A stretch of DNA of 64,000 nucleotides from Larix kaempferi (GCA_027924585.1 BSBM01000096.1:5517501-5581500), one strand, 5' to 3'. Counted from the stretch's first letter, positions 1-10,831 are shown. Notes: generated by a model from the sequence alone, not told the origin. Program-made: numbers and translations.

Positions 1-477
1 CCATCTATAACATAACACTTAAAAGGAAAAACTAAAGTTCAAACCATGGAATATCACATAGAGCACCAGCAAGAATTTCTCCAGATGCTCAAGGACAACT
101 TGGCTATCTCAAAAAAACAGGATGAAACAACAAGCTAATCAACATCGCAGTGAAAGGAGTTTCGAAGAAGGGGATTGGGTATTTTTTAGGATGTAACCTT
201 ACAAGCATATATCCCTTAAGAAACAAAATAAGGACAATAAATTACAACCTAGGTATTATGATCCTTATAAAGTGTTGCAGAATATTCGTAGTATGTCTTA
301 CAATTTGGAGATCCCTTCATCTTCAAGAGCACATCCATTTTTCCATGTTTCTTGCGTAAAGAAGCTAATAGGAGACAAGATCCCAACTCAAAAAATCATT
401 TTGGAGATTGATGAAGAAGGATAAGTCATATTGGAACCTGAACAAATCATGGAAACGAGGACCAAGCAGGTACAAAA
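1..477 (+). pseudogene. Gyp-1 chromovirus integrase C-terminus and first part of chromodomain (5' part outside window)
   Basis: The third frame from about 145 reads as the integrase C-terminal module of a plant chromodomain Ty3/gypsy polyprotein: a FEEGDWVF start, a YDPYKVLQ stretch, and HPFFHVSCVKKLIGD followed by an ILEPEQIMETRTKQ linker into the chromodomain. Two in-frame stops (near 196 and 421) break it. The frame is cut at 477 by Cop-A and resumes at 7531 in register. The module normally binds DNA and, with the chromodomain, steers integration into heterochromatin. The rest of Gyp-1 lies left of the window. Family assignment is from motif recognition; the interruption is read directly. 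Confidence 0.85.
473..477. repeat. Target-site duplication of Cop-A, left copy
   Basis: CAAAA precedes the 5' LTR and is repeated at 7526-7530 after the 3' LTR. Removing the element plus one copy restores the Gyp-1 reading frame. Confidence 0.9.
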
Positions 478-1166
478 TCTTGATGTATATGTAACTTCAG
501 AATGTATTTCACATATGTATATTGTACTCCTATAGAGATGGTATTATTCCTCTATACGGAAGTGTTTGTATTCCTATAGAGATGTTATTATTCCTCTATA
601 TGGAAGTGTCATCATTTATATTGTAAGTGTCGTAACTTATACTTGATGGGTTATTAGACCACCTTGTTGGGGTCGTCCCTGAATAAATCATGTGGGTCGA
701 AGGGTTATTAGACCACCCTATTGGGGGACGTCCATATGGGTAAAAGGGTTATTAGACCACCCTATTGGGTTTTGGCCCAATCAGCATTATGTTATGTGGT
801 TAAGTTAAGGCCGACCTAGTAAAGGTTATTAGGCAAGTCAAGTCAAGTATAAATAGAGTGTGGAAGGCACTCTATTTGATCATTCTATTCTCTCTAACAC
901 TCTTGGAAGAGTGGCGCACTTGTGGAGGAGGAGAAGCTACTGCTAGGAGATGTCTATCTCTTATGCTTGGGTTGTATCATTGCTCTATCTATCTCTGAGG
1001 AAGTTATTGGATTTTTTCACCTTTATGGTTTTCCCCAAGTAAACTCTGTGTCTCTTGTGTGCTTGCATTATTGTGTTCATGATTGATATGCTGTAGATAT
1101 GTTGTACATGTTGTTCTCTCAGTTAATATCCTAGATCATATTGAAGTAAATTCTGAAAAACTAACA
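478..1166 (+). repeat. 5' LTR of Cop-A
   Basis: 689 bp, collinear with 6836-7525. It ends in CA directly before the primer site. The first bases are TCTTGATG where the 3' LTR has TGTTGATG, so the terminal TG has one substitution. It holds several repeats of the string GGGTTATTAGACCACC and a TATA box at 848. Confidence 0.92.
848..855 (+). promoter_or_regulatory. TATA box of Cop-A 5' LTR
   Basis: TATAAATA within CAAGTATAAATAGAGTG, about 320 bp before the LTR end, so it would place the U3/R boundary near 880. The 3' LTR has the same site near 7207, and the inverted copies in Cop-B and Cop-C keep it. Confidence 0.7.
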
Positions 1167-1178
1167 TGGTATCAGAGC
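1167..1178 (+). other. Primer binding site of Cop-A (tRNA-iMet type)
   Basis: TGGTATCAGAGC directly follows the LTR. This is the standard complement of the 3' end of plant initiator methionine tRNA used by copia elements. Confidence 0.92.
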
Positions 1179-4099
1179 TAGACTAAAAGAAGGCATGGTA
1201 TGGCATGTATGACAATTGTTGCACTTGCGATGCTTCGGATTGATATAGAAAAAACCAGTCATCGTAGCACTTTCGCTATAAATACATTTTGGAAAAAATT
1301 TTGGATCTCAAACTTCTACAGGTAGAATATACGATCCCCATGTACCTTGTGTCCAAAGGAAAACTTCTAATTCGTTGTACTTTGTGTTTTATGATCTGTA
1401 CAATATAGGGTTTCTGCCTCTTCCAGATCTGAGTCATAATCAGGTGACCTTGGAAAAAAGGTCATAACATGGGATAGGAAGCTTCAAATTAAATTTCATA
1501 AAAATTGACAGGTATTAAGTGGACTGCACTTTCTTAGGTAACTTTTTCAGAGGCCGAAACTGACCCAGTGACACGTGGCACACCATACAAATTCACTCTC
1601 CTATTTTATCCCATAAACAGGTCACGTTGCGACACTTGGCATAACTCTCTCGCAGAGAATCCATTTGAGGTCATACCTATGGGGTTGGAAAGATGACAGG
1701 TCAGGATAGTAAAGGAAAAAATTTCAGACCCTGTGCATCGAAAAGTTCGAAGTTACACCAGAAACAATCATGTACATATTTCTGTCCAAACAGAATTATT
1801 TTTTAGCACCTTTATTCATGGCTTCCGGAATTTAGGGTTTCGGAGAAAGTTGGAATTTTTGTAATCGGAGACCACGGCTGAATGCTACTCATCAAAATCG
1901 AAATTTAGAGACCAAGATCAGAGTTTTTGGTTGGGAAGAAGGTCGGGCTTGATCAGACCCTAGTTCGGGACTTTGATCAGAAAAGTGGAAAATTAGGGCT
2001 TCTGCAAAAATGGGAATTTTTGAAATCTATGACCACGGCTGGAAGTTCCTCAGAAAAATAGAATATTAGAGCTTTGGTTCAAACCTTTTGATTGGGTAGA
2101 AGGGTGGGATTTATCAAACCCTAGTTCGGGGTCATGTCAAGTGAATCCGGAAGTTTCAAAGGGAAATTTGAGGGGTGAAACTTTGCAGTTTTCAAATTAT
2201 GAGTATACCAACTTGATCAGCTCATCAAGGCACATCTTTCTATCCTTTCAGAAGTTTGAAATTCAAAATTTGAATTTTTAGGGTTTCTCTAACAAACCCT
2301 AATCTAGCTCCAGATCCAGTTTCTGCAAATCAAGTGGATTGGGTTAATCCTAGAAGAGAATGGATTGGTCACCTGCATAAGTGAAGAAGTTCATGTTTCA
2401 GAGGGAAATGAGGCTAAGGCCTTACATAAGAAGATTACAAGCAATCCCGACAGGTATGGCTCATCCAGGTATGTTTCAAGATTTGTTCATGATTAAGTTT
2501 ATGGTATGTTTGTCTTCATGTTATTACGGTTAGTACAATTTTGATTAAATTTAGACTTGTCATATCACCTTAATAAAATTACGAATGCATGATACTAGAA
2601 TATATTCATTGATTAGGGTGTTGACACTTATGATTGTACTAATGCATTATGGTGTTGTATGAGGTTTGTGTTGTCTGCTAACATGAAAGGTACACCAAGA
2701 AAGACAAATCATCTTCTAGTTCAAGAACATATGATCACGATGACATGAGGACAAAGATTCATCCATTGTCATGAATCACTTAGAAGATCTATTTGCGAGG
2801 TATGTATAACTTGGTTCTATAATGGTTAACCTATGAGATATGCAGGTTACTAGCACAAGTCATTGAAGAGAACAAGAAGATATCATGTGGGTATGTTAGA
2901 CATAAATAGCTAACATACCAATCCAGGTATGTTTTTCCTATATCAAGTTAGAATCCTACCTTGTGTTAGGATCCCTTATATAAGTATACTTGGTATGATT
3001 GGTTATGTTTATTCATAAAGTTAGAAATGTAAGTAATTAAGGGTTTATGCATTTTATGTCTCTTATCTTGATTGATGATTTAACTAACCAGAAGAGTCCT
3101 ATGATCAAATAAGAATATGCATGAGTAAAAGAAGACTTCCCTGAAACCTTGAATACTAATGTTTATTATCTGTGTTTGAAATGATCATGACTATACATGT
3201 TTAAGATTATTGTGTTTTGATAGCATTAAGATTATACTAATAAATGTGATTATGTATGAGACCTCGAGGATAACACAATGATGATACTAATAAGCATGCA
3301 TAATGATGGATATAAGTTCAAGGACAAGTAATCCAGGAAGCAAAGATCAAGGGGGATCACACTCCAATTGTTCCTACAAGGAAGCAGAGATCAAGAGGGA
3401 GCACACTCTAGTTGCTCCTGCAAGAAAGCAAAGATCAAGAAGGAGCACACTTCGGTAGTTTTTGCAAGGATGCAGATATTCAGAGGGAGTTGACCACTTC
3501 TCACAATCCACATCAGAATGGAGTTGTAGAAAAGAAGCAAATACTGAGAGGGATTCAACCCAACAAACAAACAAAGATAAGTATTTGAATTATCATTCCT
3601 TGCATATTTTATTGTTTAAATAATACTGTTCAATAATGTATATACTCATGTTCCTAGAATTAGGTTGTGTATTATGCATATTAGAATAGATGCATTGATG
3701 AACAGTATACTATTAATATACATGGGTAAGTGGCCTATGGCACTGTACAACATTCCATTGCTACTTATCTAGAATGAAACCTCTTTGCTGACATGTTGGG
3801 AGTTGTGCACACTCTTAACAATGTTCTGGTAGAGATTGGAAGGCATCTAGAAAGTTACGGGATATGGATAAATGTTGTATTGAAGCATTGGCTAAGATAA
3901 TTGCATGACTGTATGACATATTTCTTTATGTATAAGAATTTGTTCTGAAAACTATGAGATGTTTTCTAATCATGCAATTTAACTTGTTGTGTAGGAAAGA
4001 TCGTATGCCATCACCTACAAAAGAAGGACTACAACATTTGTTTAGCAACAAAGTTATCTATTGAAAATATTGAAGATATTGAAGTTCCCAGGATTTGGG
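1179..4099 (+). other. Noncoding leader of Cop-A where gag, protease and integrase would be expected
   Basis: About 2.9 kb with no frame that resembles gag, aspartic protease or integrase. It is collinear with the reverse complement of 14107-16819 in Cop-B; for example 3781-3960 matches 14260-14480. The conservation shows that it is a fixed part of this subfamily, not a private deletion scar. Short GTATGTTT-type strings and pyrimidine tracts could be splice sites, but I cannot show that they are used. Confidence 0.75.
3336..3500 (+). repeat. Short tandem repeat in Cop-A leader
   Basis: Three imperfect copies of a unit of about 55 bp built round GCAGAGATCAAGAGGGAGCA. Confidence 0.7.
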
Positions 4100-5236
4100 A
4101 AGAATGCCATGATCGAGGAGTACCAGTCGATCATGAAGATGTTTGGAATGCAGTCCCAAGACCTGAAGGGGATTCTGTAGTGACTTCCAAGAGGATCCAC
4201 AAGATCAAGCATGCTGCAAGTGGTAGCATAGAGACTTTTTCTCCTATAGCCAGATACACTTCCATTAGATCCGTACTTTCTCTGGCTGCAGTGATGAAAT
4301 GGAAGATACACCAGATGGATTTCAAGATAGCAGCCACTTGGTTCTGAGACACATGATAGGGAGTCATATATGTGCAGGAATTGGTATGGTAGGATAGACA
4401 GCTTTCTATCCAGTTTGGGCTTTACCAAGAGTAAAGCAGATTCCAACCTTTACTACAAGGTTGAGGAAGGCAATCCAGTGATACTACTTTTGTATATGGA
4501 TGACCTATTTATTACAGGTGAAGATAGATTGATTGCTAACATGCAGCAGAAGATTGTTGTCGAGTTCGAGATGAAGAACTTGTGGATGATGCACTATTTT
4601 CTAGGTATGGAAGTGTGGCGGAGTGCAGATGGAATCTTCCTTGGGCAAGGAAAGTATGCAGTAGAGATCCTAGAGAGGTTCAGGATGATGGACTGTAAGG
4701 CCATGGCCACACCTATGGCATCAAACCTGAAGCTTTTGTGTGATGCTTCATCTGAGCCAGTTGATATCGCTATGTATCATCATATGATTGGGTCCTTGAT
4801 GTACATGATGAACACGAGATCAAATATTTGCTTTGCAGTGAACACATTGAGCCAGTTCCTGATGGATCCGAGAGGTGTTCACCTGGTTTCTGTAAAGCAT
4901 ATTTTGAGGTACCTGAAGGGTACAATATATTATGGGCTCAAGTATGATGCGAATCAAAAGTTTAACCTACAGGGTTATGTTGATTCAGATTGGGTAGGAT
5001 GTGATGCAGATAGGAAGAGCACTTTTGGATGTTGCTTCAGTATGGGATTAGGTGTGATCTCTTGGTTTAGCAGGAAGCAGTCCTGCGTAGCACTGAGTAC
5101 AACCGAAGCAGAGTATGTTGCGATGGATGAGTAGGTTGCAGTTGTATTGACCAAGTTGTTGGCCTGAGTGTAGTTTGTGTACTTTAGAGAGAGGCTTGGT
5201 GCACTTCAGATCGAGGTTCCTTCCAAAGGGAAGTGA
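4100..5236 (+). pseudogene. Cop-A reverse transcriptase and RNase H, degenerate
   Basis: Copia-type reverse transcriptase. The N-terminal half (about 4130-4370) is broken by two internal deletions relative to Cop-B: one after the GSIE motif and one after QMDFK. The longest open stretch (4370-5134) keeps the catalytic motif as YMDDLFITG, then EMKNLWMMHYFLGMEVW, the TPM/SNLKLL region, and the RNase H core with DSDW and TTEAEYVA. After 5134 about 100 residues of RNase H are missing, and the final LTK...YFRERLG tail ends at 5236. Its role would have been cDNA synthesis in virus-like particles. It cannot encode an active enzyme. Confidence 0.92.
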
Positions 5237-5269
5237 TGAGTCCAGAAGATGCAGATGCACATGAGCTTT

Positions 5270-5475
5270 TCTGACATGGTTGATGTGTTCTCCCATGGTC
5301 GTGATGTAATTGTTGAACCATTCTCACATGATGGTAGATGTGTTCTCCTATGGTGTAGATGTAAGGGCTGAAGCCATTTTTCACATGGTGGTAGATGTGT
5401 TCTCCAAATGGTGAAAAAGTAAGGGCCAGAGCCTTCCCCGAATGGTGGTAGATGTGTTATCCCATGTCGATGGTG
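5270..5475 (+). repeat. Minisatellite 1 in Cop-A 3' region
   Basis: GATGTGTTCTCC recurs at about 5281, 5336, 5394 and 5450, giving four imperfect copies of a unit of about 56 bp. Confidence 0.7.
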
Positions 5476-5619
5476 TAAGTGCTGGATGATGTGCATCTGG
5501 GTTGTGCTTCGTGGACAATGAGATGAACTGAAGAGGACGATGTTATGATGATCAGGAGGATCATGGATGATGAGCATCAGGACGATGCTCCAGTTACTGC
5601 TCTGTATATGTATATGCAT

Positions 5620-6010
5620 CATGTTGGATGCTTGTTATGATCAGTTGGATCATTTATGTATGTATGCATCATGTTGGATGCAGGATATGATCAGTTGGAT
5701 CATTTATGTATGTATGCATCACGTTGGATGCTGGATATGATCAGTTGGATCATTTGTATGTATTTGTATATGCATCATGTTAGATGCTTGGACCATGTAT
5801 ATGTGTATGTATTAGGTGGATACGTTGTATGATCAGGTAGATCATGTATGATGATATGTATCAGGTATGATCAGGTGGATCATGTATTTGTAGATGTATT
5901 AGGTGGATACATTGTATGATCAGGTAGATCATGGATGATGATATGTATCAGGCAGATACTGTGTATGCATCAGGTGGATGCATTGTATGATCAGGATGAT
6001 CATGGATGAC
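5620..6010 (+). repeat. Minisatellite 2 in Cop-A 3' region (GGATCATTTATG / GCATCATGTTGGATGC units)
   Basis: At least six imperfect units of roughly 55-60 bp, each pairing a TGATCAGTTGGATCAT-like half with a GCATCATGTTGGATGC-like half. Both halves are short near-palindromes. Confidence 0.75.
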
Positions 6011-6149
6011 GAGCTTCAGGATGTTGCTCCAGATGACATGCATCAAGACGATGCATTGTTGATGATAAGGATGATCATGTGTACATTAGGATAATGTATG
6101 GTGAGTATCAGATGATACTCTATGGCCTTGGAACAGTATGTGCAGATGA

Positions 6150-6600
6150 GCATGTTTGGGAGATCCTATAGGTCGGAGTTGTGTACCCGTAACAGCCTGG
6201 GATGCTCTTTCGAGACATTGCTCTGGGAGGACATATAATAGCGCCCTAGGATATCCTTCAGGTTGGAGTTGTGTACCCGTAACATCCTGGGATGCTCTTT
6301 TGAGGTTTTGTCCTATGGCATATAATAGCACACTCGGAGATCCTTCAGGTCGGATTTGTGTACCCGTAACATCCTGGGATGCTATTGCGAGGTTTTGTGG
6401 TGACCACGTGTAATTTGTGCCCTGGGAGATCCTACAGGTTGGATTTGTGTACCCATAACATTCTGGGATGCTCTTTCAAGTTTTTGTGGTGGGGTCACAT
6501 GTAATAGCACCCTGGGAAATCCTACAGGTCGGAGGTGTACCCGTAACATCTTGGGATGCTCTTTCAAGTTTTTGTGACGCATTTAATAAGTCCTGAGGAT
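6150..6600 (+). repeat. Minisatellite 3 in Cop-A 3' region, unit about 89 bp
   Basis: GTGTACCCGTAACATCCTGG recurs at about 6181, 6271, 6358, 6446 and 6535. A unit of the same length and partly the same words (TCCCAGG, GAAAGAGCATCCCAG on the other strand) lies at the equivalent place in Cop-B. Confidence 0.85.
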
Positions 6601-6820
6601 TCCACAGTATGGCCAGTGATAATGAAGACCTATAGGTGGTGGGCCTACATCCAGTATGAAAAAGGACTAGCTCTGTAGAACTTCCTATGACGAGTAGATT
6701 CATAGATTGATTGATATAGCAGTAGCAGTGACGATGATGATGACTCGATGACGATTATCCAGTGACGATGATCCAGAGAAGAAGACTTATGCTAGAAGAC
6801 CTGTGTCGAGAAATACCTTC

Positions 6821-6835
6821 CTAGTTAAGAGGGAG
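6821..6835 (+). other. Polypurine tract of Cop-A
   Basis: CTAGTTAAGAGGGAG lies directly before the 3' LTR. The inverse occurs next to the 3' LTRs of Cop-B and Cop-C, so this is the second-strand primer of the family. Confidence 0.88.
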
Positions 6836-7525
6836 TGTTGATGTATATGTAACTTCGGAATGTATTTCACATATGTATATTGTACTCCTATAGAGATGGC
6901 ACTATTCCTCTATACGGAAGTGTTTGTAATCCTATAGAGATGTTATTATTCCTCTATACAGAAGTGTCGGCATTTATATTGTAAGTATCGTAACTTATAC
7001 TTGATGGGTTATTAGACCACCTTGTTGGGGTCGGCCCTGTATAAGTCATGTGGGTCGAAGGGTTATTAGAACACCCTATTGGGGGTCGACCATATGGGTC
7101 AAAGGGTTATTAGACCACCCTATTGGGTGTCGGCCCAATCAGCATTATGTTATGTGGTTAAGTTAAGGCCGACCTAGTAAAGGTTATTAGGCAAGTCAAG
7201 TCAAGTATAAATAAAGTGTGGGAGGCACTCTATTTGATCATTATATTCTCTCTCACACTCTCAGGAGAGTGGTGCACTTGTGGAGGAGGAGAAGCTGCTT
7301 CTAGGAGATGTCTATCTCTTATGCTTGGGGTTGTATCATTGCTCTATCTATCTCTGAGGAAGTTATTGGGGTTTTTCACCTTTATGGTTTTCCCCAAGTA
7401 AACTCTGTGTCTCTTGTGTGCTTTCATTATTGTGTCCATGATTGATATGTTGTAGATATGTTGTACATGTTGTTCTCTCAGTTAAGATCCTATATCAGAT
7501 TGAAGTAAATTCTGAAAAAGTAACA
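6836..7525 (+). repeat. 3' LTR of Cop-A
   Basis: 690 bp, TGTTGATG...AACA, collinear with the 5' LTR and followed by the CAAAA target duplicate. Confidence 0.93.
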
Positions 7526-7530
7526 CAAAA
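7526..7530. repeat. Target-site duplication of Cop-A, right copy
   Basis: CAAAA, identical to 473-477. Confidence 0.9.
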
Positions 7531-7681
7531 TATGGGTATTATTGAGTACCTCATAAAATGGAAGAACTTACCAGTTGAAAATTCGACAGGGGAAGATGAG
7601 TCCTTCACACACACGCATCCACAACTAATCAAGAATTCAAGACAAAAATTGTCTAAATGGGAGGGACATGTTAATTCCTAA
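7531..7681 (+). pseudogene. Gyp-1 chromodomain, second part
   Basis: Continues the frame broken at 477. IIEYLIKWKNLPVENSTGEDE is the plant chromovirus chromodomain core, followed by HPQLIK and a stop at 7679-7681. The tryptophan expected in the (T/S)WEDE motif is glycine here, so one of the conserved aromatic positions is lost. The last 13 bases overlap the start of the Gyp-1 3' LTR, an overlap often seen in chromoviruses. Confidence 0.88.
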
Positions 7682-8022
7682 ATTTTGGCATGTTTCCCCC
7701 TATATTGTGGTTCACTACATTAGTTTCGATGTCGGATTTGGTCCATTAGTTGTAATTGTCATTAGTATGGTTATATTAGTTATTTCGGCTTGGGTCAATG
7801 AGTTGTAATTGTACCTCTTAATCTTGTATATATATGAAGGAGATATTTTCATTTGAGTATCTTGTCTTGTCTCGTCTTGTGTACTTAGTACATTGTATAA
7901 GGAGGTTTCCCCCTTGAAGAGGCTTTCTACTCATCTCTATTATTTATTATGAAGGCGTGGAGTACTCTTTCTTGTCTACTTCTTCTCATTTCATGCTCAT
8001 TTTTTAAATTTGTTTCTTAACA
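7669..8022 (+). repeat. 3' LTR of Gyp-1
   Basis: 354 bp from TGTTAATTCC to TTTCTTAACA, preceded by a purine run (AATGGGAGGGACA) and carrying a TATATATATGAAGGAG promoter-like stretch near 7826. Sequence after 8022 is a different element on the other strand (Gyp-2). The partner LTR is outside the window, so the ends rest on the TG/CA termini and the abrupt change. Confidence 0.7.
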
Positions 8023-8371
8023 GTCCCTTAATAAATGGCGATATAGTTAGTTTCTCCTTTAATGTGTCAAAAGCATTCTAGCACTAAGAGTCCTAGAAGA
8101 AATCAACATTCTTAGCTAATAACCAAAATAGTGTTGCATCTATGCTAGTGAAATTTTCAATAAATCTCTTGTAATAACCAGCATGGCCTAAGAATCGTCT
8201 TACCACTTTCTGTGACTGTGGTACTAAAAGATGGGTGATGACTTCAATTTTAATAGGGTCCAATCTGATACATGTAGATGAAATATGGTGATTGAGAACT
8301 ATGCCTCCTGTCAAAATCATTTTACTTTTTTTATGGATCTAAGCAATGTTAGTCTCTCAGCATCTAATCAA
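8023..8371 (-). pseudogene. Gyp-2 reverse transcriptase C-terminus and start of RNase H
   Basis: Read on the minus strand: the RT thumb motif (ILTGGIVLNHHISS), the IEVITHLLVP connection, RRFLGHAGYYKRFIENF and the tether to RNase H up to NAFDTLKEKLT. These are standard Athila-type gypsy motifs in the right order. It joins upstream to 17492-18095 once the MITE-like insert and Cop-B are removed. It is cut at 8023 by Gyp-1; the rest of RNase H and the integrase are off the left edge. Stops near 8030-8080 and 8345 mark it as dead. Confidence 0.87.
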
Positions 8372-8645
8372 GGAAACTTTTAGGAGCAAAATTTAGCCCA
8401 TGGGCTATTTTTTGACCTTTTCTCCAAAAAATGATTTTCCAATTCTCCTTTTTTCAAAGATGATTCACCCAAATTCCATGGGATTTGTTTTCCTCTAAAA
8501 ATCACCAATATTGTCCAAAAACTATATAAAGTCCTTAGAAATTTGAATATTTTTTAAACAAATTGTCAAACATTTTATGGTTGCAAATTTAAGAATAAGT
8601 AAGATTCGCCAAGTTTTCTAAAATTTGAGAAAATTATGGATCCTT
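8372..8645. mobile_element. MITE-like insert in Gyp-2 reverse transcriptase, left part
   Basis: This noncoding block, completed by 17477-17491, splits the RT between the codons for LIR and the following C. The flanks TCTAATCAA (8363-8371) and TCTAATTAA (17492-17500) agree at 8 of 9 bases and both encode LIR on the minus strand, so they are a 9-bp target duplication. The ends are weak inverted repeats (GGAAACTTTTAGGA against AGAAAATTTTAAGGA). A 9-bp duplication points to a Mutator-type non-autonomous element of about 290 bp. There is no coding sequence inside. Confidence 0.65.
8641..8645. repeat. Target-site duplication of Cop-B, left copy
   Basis: TCCTT, repeated at 17472-17476. Confidence 0.9.
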
Positions 8646-9231
8646 TGTTTTTTGATCATTTAATTCAATATGATCTAGGATCTTAACTGAGAGAACAACA
8701 TGTACATCATATCAAACACAAGAGACAAGAGACACAAAGCATTTCACCGGGGAAAACCAAGAAGGTGAAAAACCCTGCAACTTCCTTAGAGATAGAATGA
8801 GAACCAATACAAAGATCATAAAGATCAAAACCCAAAAGATAGATGTCTTCAGCAACTATTCCTCCTCCACTTGTGTGCACTCCTCCTCTCTCTCACTAAT
8901 GCAAAGTGAGTGAGTGAATGAATGGATAAATAGAGAGGTTCTCCTCTCTATTTATACTTTACCTTTACTTGCCTTTTACTCTAACTAGGCCGACCTCCCT
9001 TAGGAGAGTCTAATAACCCATTACCACTTGTCATTGGGCCGACCCCACTAGGGTGGTCTAATAACCCTTTAACTCATACTGGGTTGACCCCTCGAAGGTG
9101 GTCTAAAAACCCATCAAATATAAGTTACGACACCTACAATATAACTTGCGACACTTGCAAATACAATAAAGTAAAAATGTAACACATACAATATACAAGT
9201 GAATATCTTCTGAAGTTAAAAAACATCAACA
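8646..9231 (-). repeat. 3' LTR of Cop-B
   Basis: Collinear with 16832-17471 and the inverse of the Cop-A LTRs. TATA box near 8945 on the minus strand (CTCTATTTATACTTT). It lacks the block containing the ACACTTCC..GAGGAATAAT repeat kept in the 5' LTR. Confidence 0.92.
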
Positions 9232-9246
9232 CTCCCTCTTAACTAG
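9232..9246 (-). other. Polypurine tract of Cop-B
   Basis: CTCCCTCTTAACTAG, the exact inverse of the Cop-A tract, directly internal to the 3' LTR. Confidence 0.88.
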
Positions 9247-9524
9247 GAAGATATTCTCTTGACAGAGGTCATCAATACATATAGGCACAAGTCTTCAATA
9301 CTGGAGCTGGATCATCGTCATTGGATCACGGAGCATCATCGTCACTACTCCTGTACTCGTCATCTCGATCACTGGTGCTATCTCTCAATTCTTCTCGTCG
9401 TAGGAATTTCTACAGAGCCAGTCCTTTTTCATGCTAGATGTAGGCCTATCCTCCTGTAGGTCTTCACCATCTCTACGAGTAGCCTGACAGAGGTGGAATC
9501 TCAGGACTGATTATGTACCTGTGC

Positions 9525-10141
9525 AAAACCTTGAAAGAGCATCTCAAGACTAATTACGAGCTTACTGCTCAACCTATAAGATCTCCCAGGACTACATTAT
9601 ATGCAGACCTCGCAAAACCTCGAAAGAGCATCCCAGCAGTGATTACGAGCTTACTGCTCAACCTATCGGATCTCCTAGGAATAAATTACATGCTACCTCA
9701 CAAAACCTAGAAAGAGCTTCCCAGGACTGATTACGAGCTTACTGCTCAACCTATCGGATCTCCCAGGAATAAATTACATGCTACCTCGCAAAACCTCGAA
9801 AGAGCATCCCAGGACTGATTAAGAGCTTATTTCTCAACCTATCAGATCTCCCAGGAATAAATTACATGCTACTTTGCAAAACCTCGAAAGAGCATCCCAG
9901 GACCGATTACGAGCTTACTGCTCAACCTATTGGATCTGCTAGGAATAAATTACATGCTACCTCGCAAAACCTCGAAAGAGAATCCCAGGACTGATTACGA
10001 GCTTACTACTCAACCTATCAGATATCCTAGGAATAAATTACATGCTACCTTACAAAACCTCGAAAGAACATTCCAAGACTGATTACGAGCTTACTGGTCA
10101 ACCTATCGGATCTCCTAGGAACAAATTACATGCTACTGCAC
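9525..10141 (-). repeat. Minisatellite in Cop-B 3' region, 88-bp unit, seven copies
   Basis: Unit starts (AAAACCTCGAAAGAGC and variants) fall at 9525, 9613, 9701, 9789, 9877, 9964 and 10053, a nearly constant 88-bp spacing. It is the counterpart of the 89-bp array of Cop-A at the same distance from the LTR, but amplified separately. Confidence 0.9.
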
Positions 10142-10371
10142 AACCTGCCACATATCCACGGCCTCGGAGTATCATCCAAATAGTCATGATTAACCTGATC
10201 ATCCTCGCACAGATCACCATGTTGATGCTCATGATCGTACTGATCATCATCATATAGAACATCATCTAAAGCATCATCCTGATGCTCATCACACAGCACT
10301 TACATCCACATCCATGGGAAAGATCCTCCTACCACCATGCTTGGAATGGCTCTAGCATCTGTGTCCCATCA
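10142..10371 (-). other. Cop-B 3' noncoding stretch
   Basis: Short repeats of GATGCTCATGATC/ATCATCCTGATGC, the counterpart of the Cop-A minisatellite 2 zone. No coding sequence. Ends at the Nona-1 insertion. Confidence 0.6.
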
Positions 10372-10816
10372 TGATCCAGATCTTGGGAGCTGAGAACTGG
10401 AATGCTTGAATGCCGAGAGAGGAGGAGATTAAGTATGCAAATTTGTCATAAAATTCACATGAAAACCCTAATATTGCATAAGAATAAGCATGAACAAAAA
10501 ACATATGAAGTGAATGGGAGGTGAGCCTCAAAGAGGAGCCCCACCTCTTAAACTAATTACCAATAATTCACTCAGATCTAATTAATCTCACAATGAAAAA
10601 TAGAAAATATGAGAGAAACTAAATGAGTAACTTGTTATTATGAGAAGGCTTGCTAGGACTTTATATAGCATTATTACAGTGTGTCTTGAGACCATACCAT
10701 GGGCCAAAACTATGTGCTACCAAATACCATGGATGAGAGAGGGTGGCCTCTCAATTTAATACTTTTATGGCTTATACATCCGAATTTAGACCATATGCCC
10801 CCTAAAATTCGGATCA
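10372..10816 (-). repeat. 3' LTR of Nona-1
   Basis: 445 bp, about 96% alike by eye to 12166-12609. It has a TATATAAAG box on the minus strand near 10665. Confidence 0.9.
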
Positions 10817-10831
10817 TTCCTCCCCCCTTAG
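10817..10831 (-). other. Polypurine tract of Nona-1
   Basis: On the minus strand CTAAGGGGGGAGGAA, directly before the 3' LTR. Confidence 0.85.

Larger units (their letters stand above)
478..7525 (+). mobile_element. Cop-A, Ty1/copia LTR retrotransposon, gag/protease/integrase-less, inserted in Gyp-1
   Basis: A complete insertion bounded by LTRs (478-1166 and 6836-7525), a tRNA-iMet primer site, a polypurine tract and a perfect 5-bp target duplication. The internal region holds a 2.9-kb noncoding leader, a broken copia reverse transcriptase/RNase H and then 1.6 kb of minisatellite-rich 3' sequence. No gag, protease or integrase is visible. It shares this layout with Cop-B, so the loss probably predates both insertions. 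A hand count over about 290 bp of the two LTRs gives roughly 5% difference, so the insertion is not recent. Confidence 0.95.

Noticed and set aside
4054-4446. 130-codon minus-strand frame
   Set aside because: Complement of the Cop-A reverse transcriptase; a shadow of the real coding strand.
5206-5622. Histidine-rich minus-strand frame
   Set aside because: Arises from GATG/CATC minisatellite units in the Cop-A 3' region.
9525-10141. Possible CRISPR array (regular 88-bp spacing)
   Set aside because: Units are full-length tandem copies without unique spacers, in a plant retroelement.
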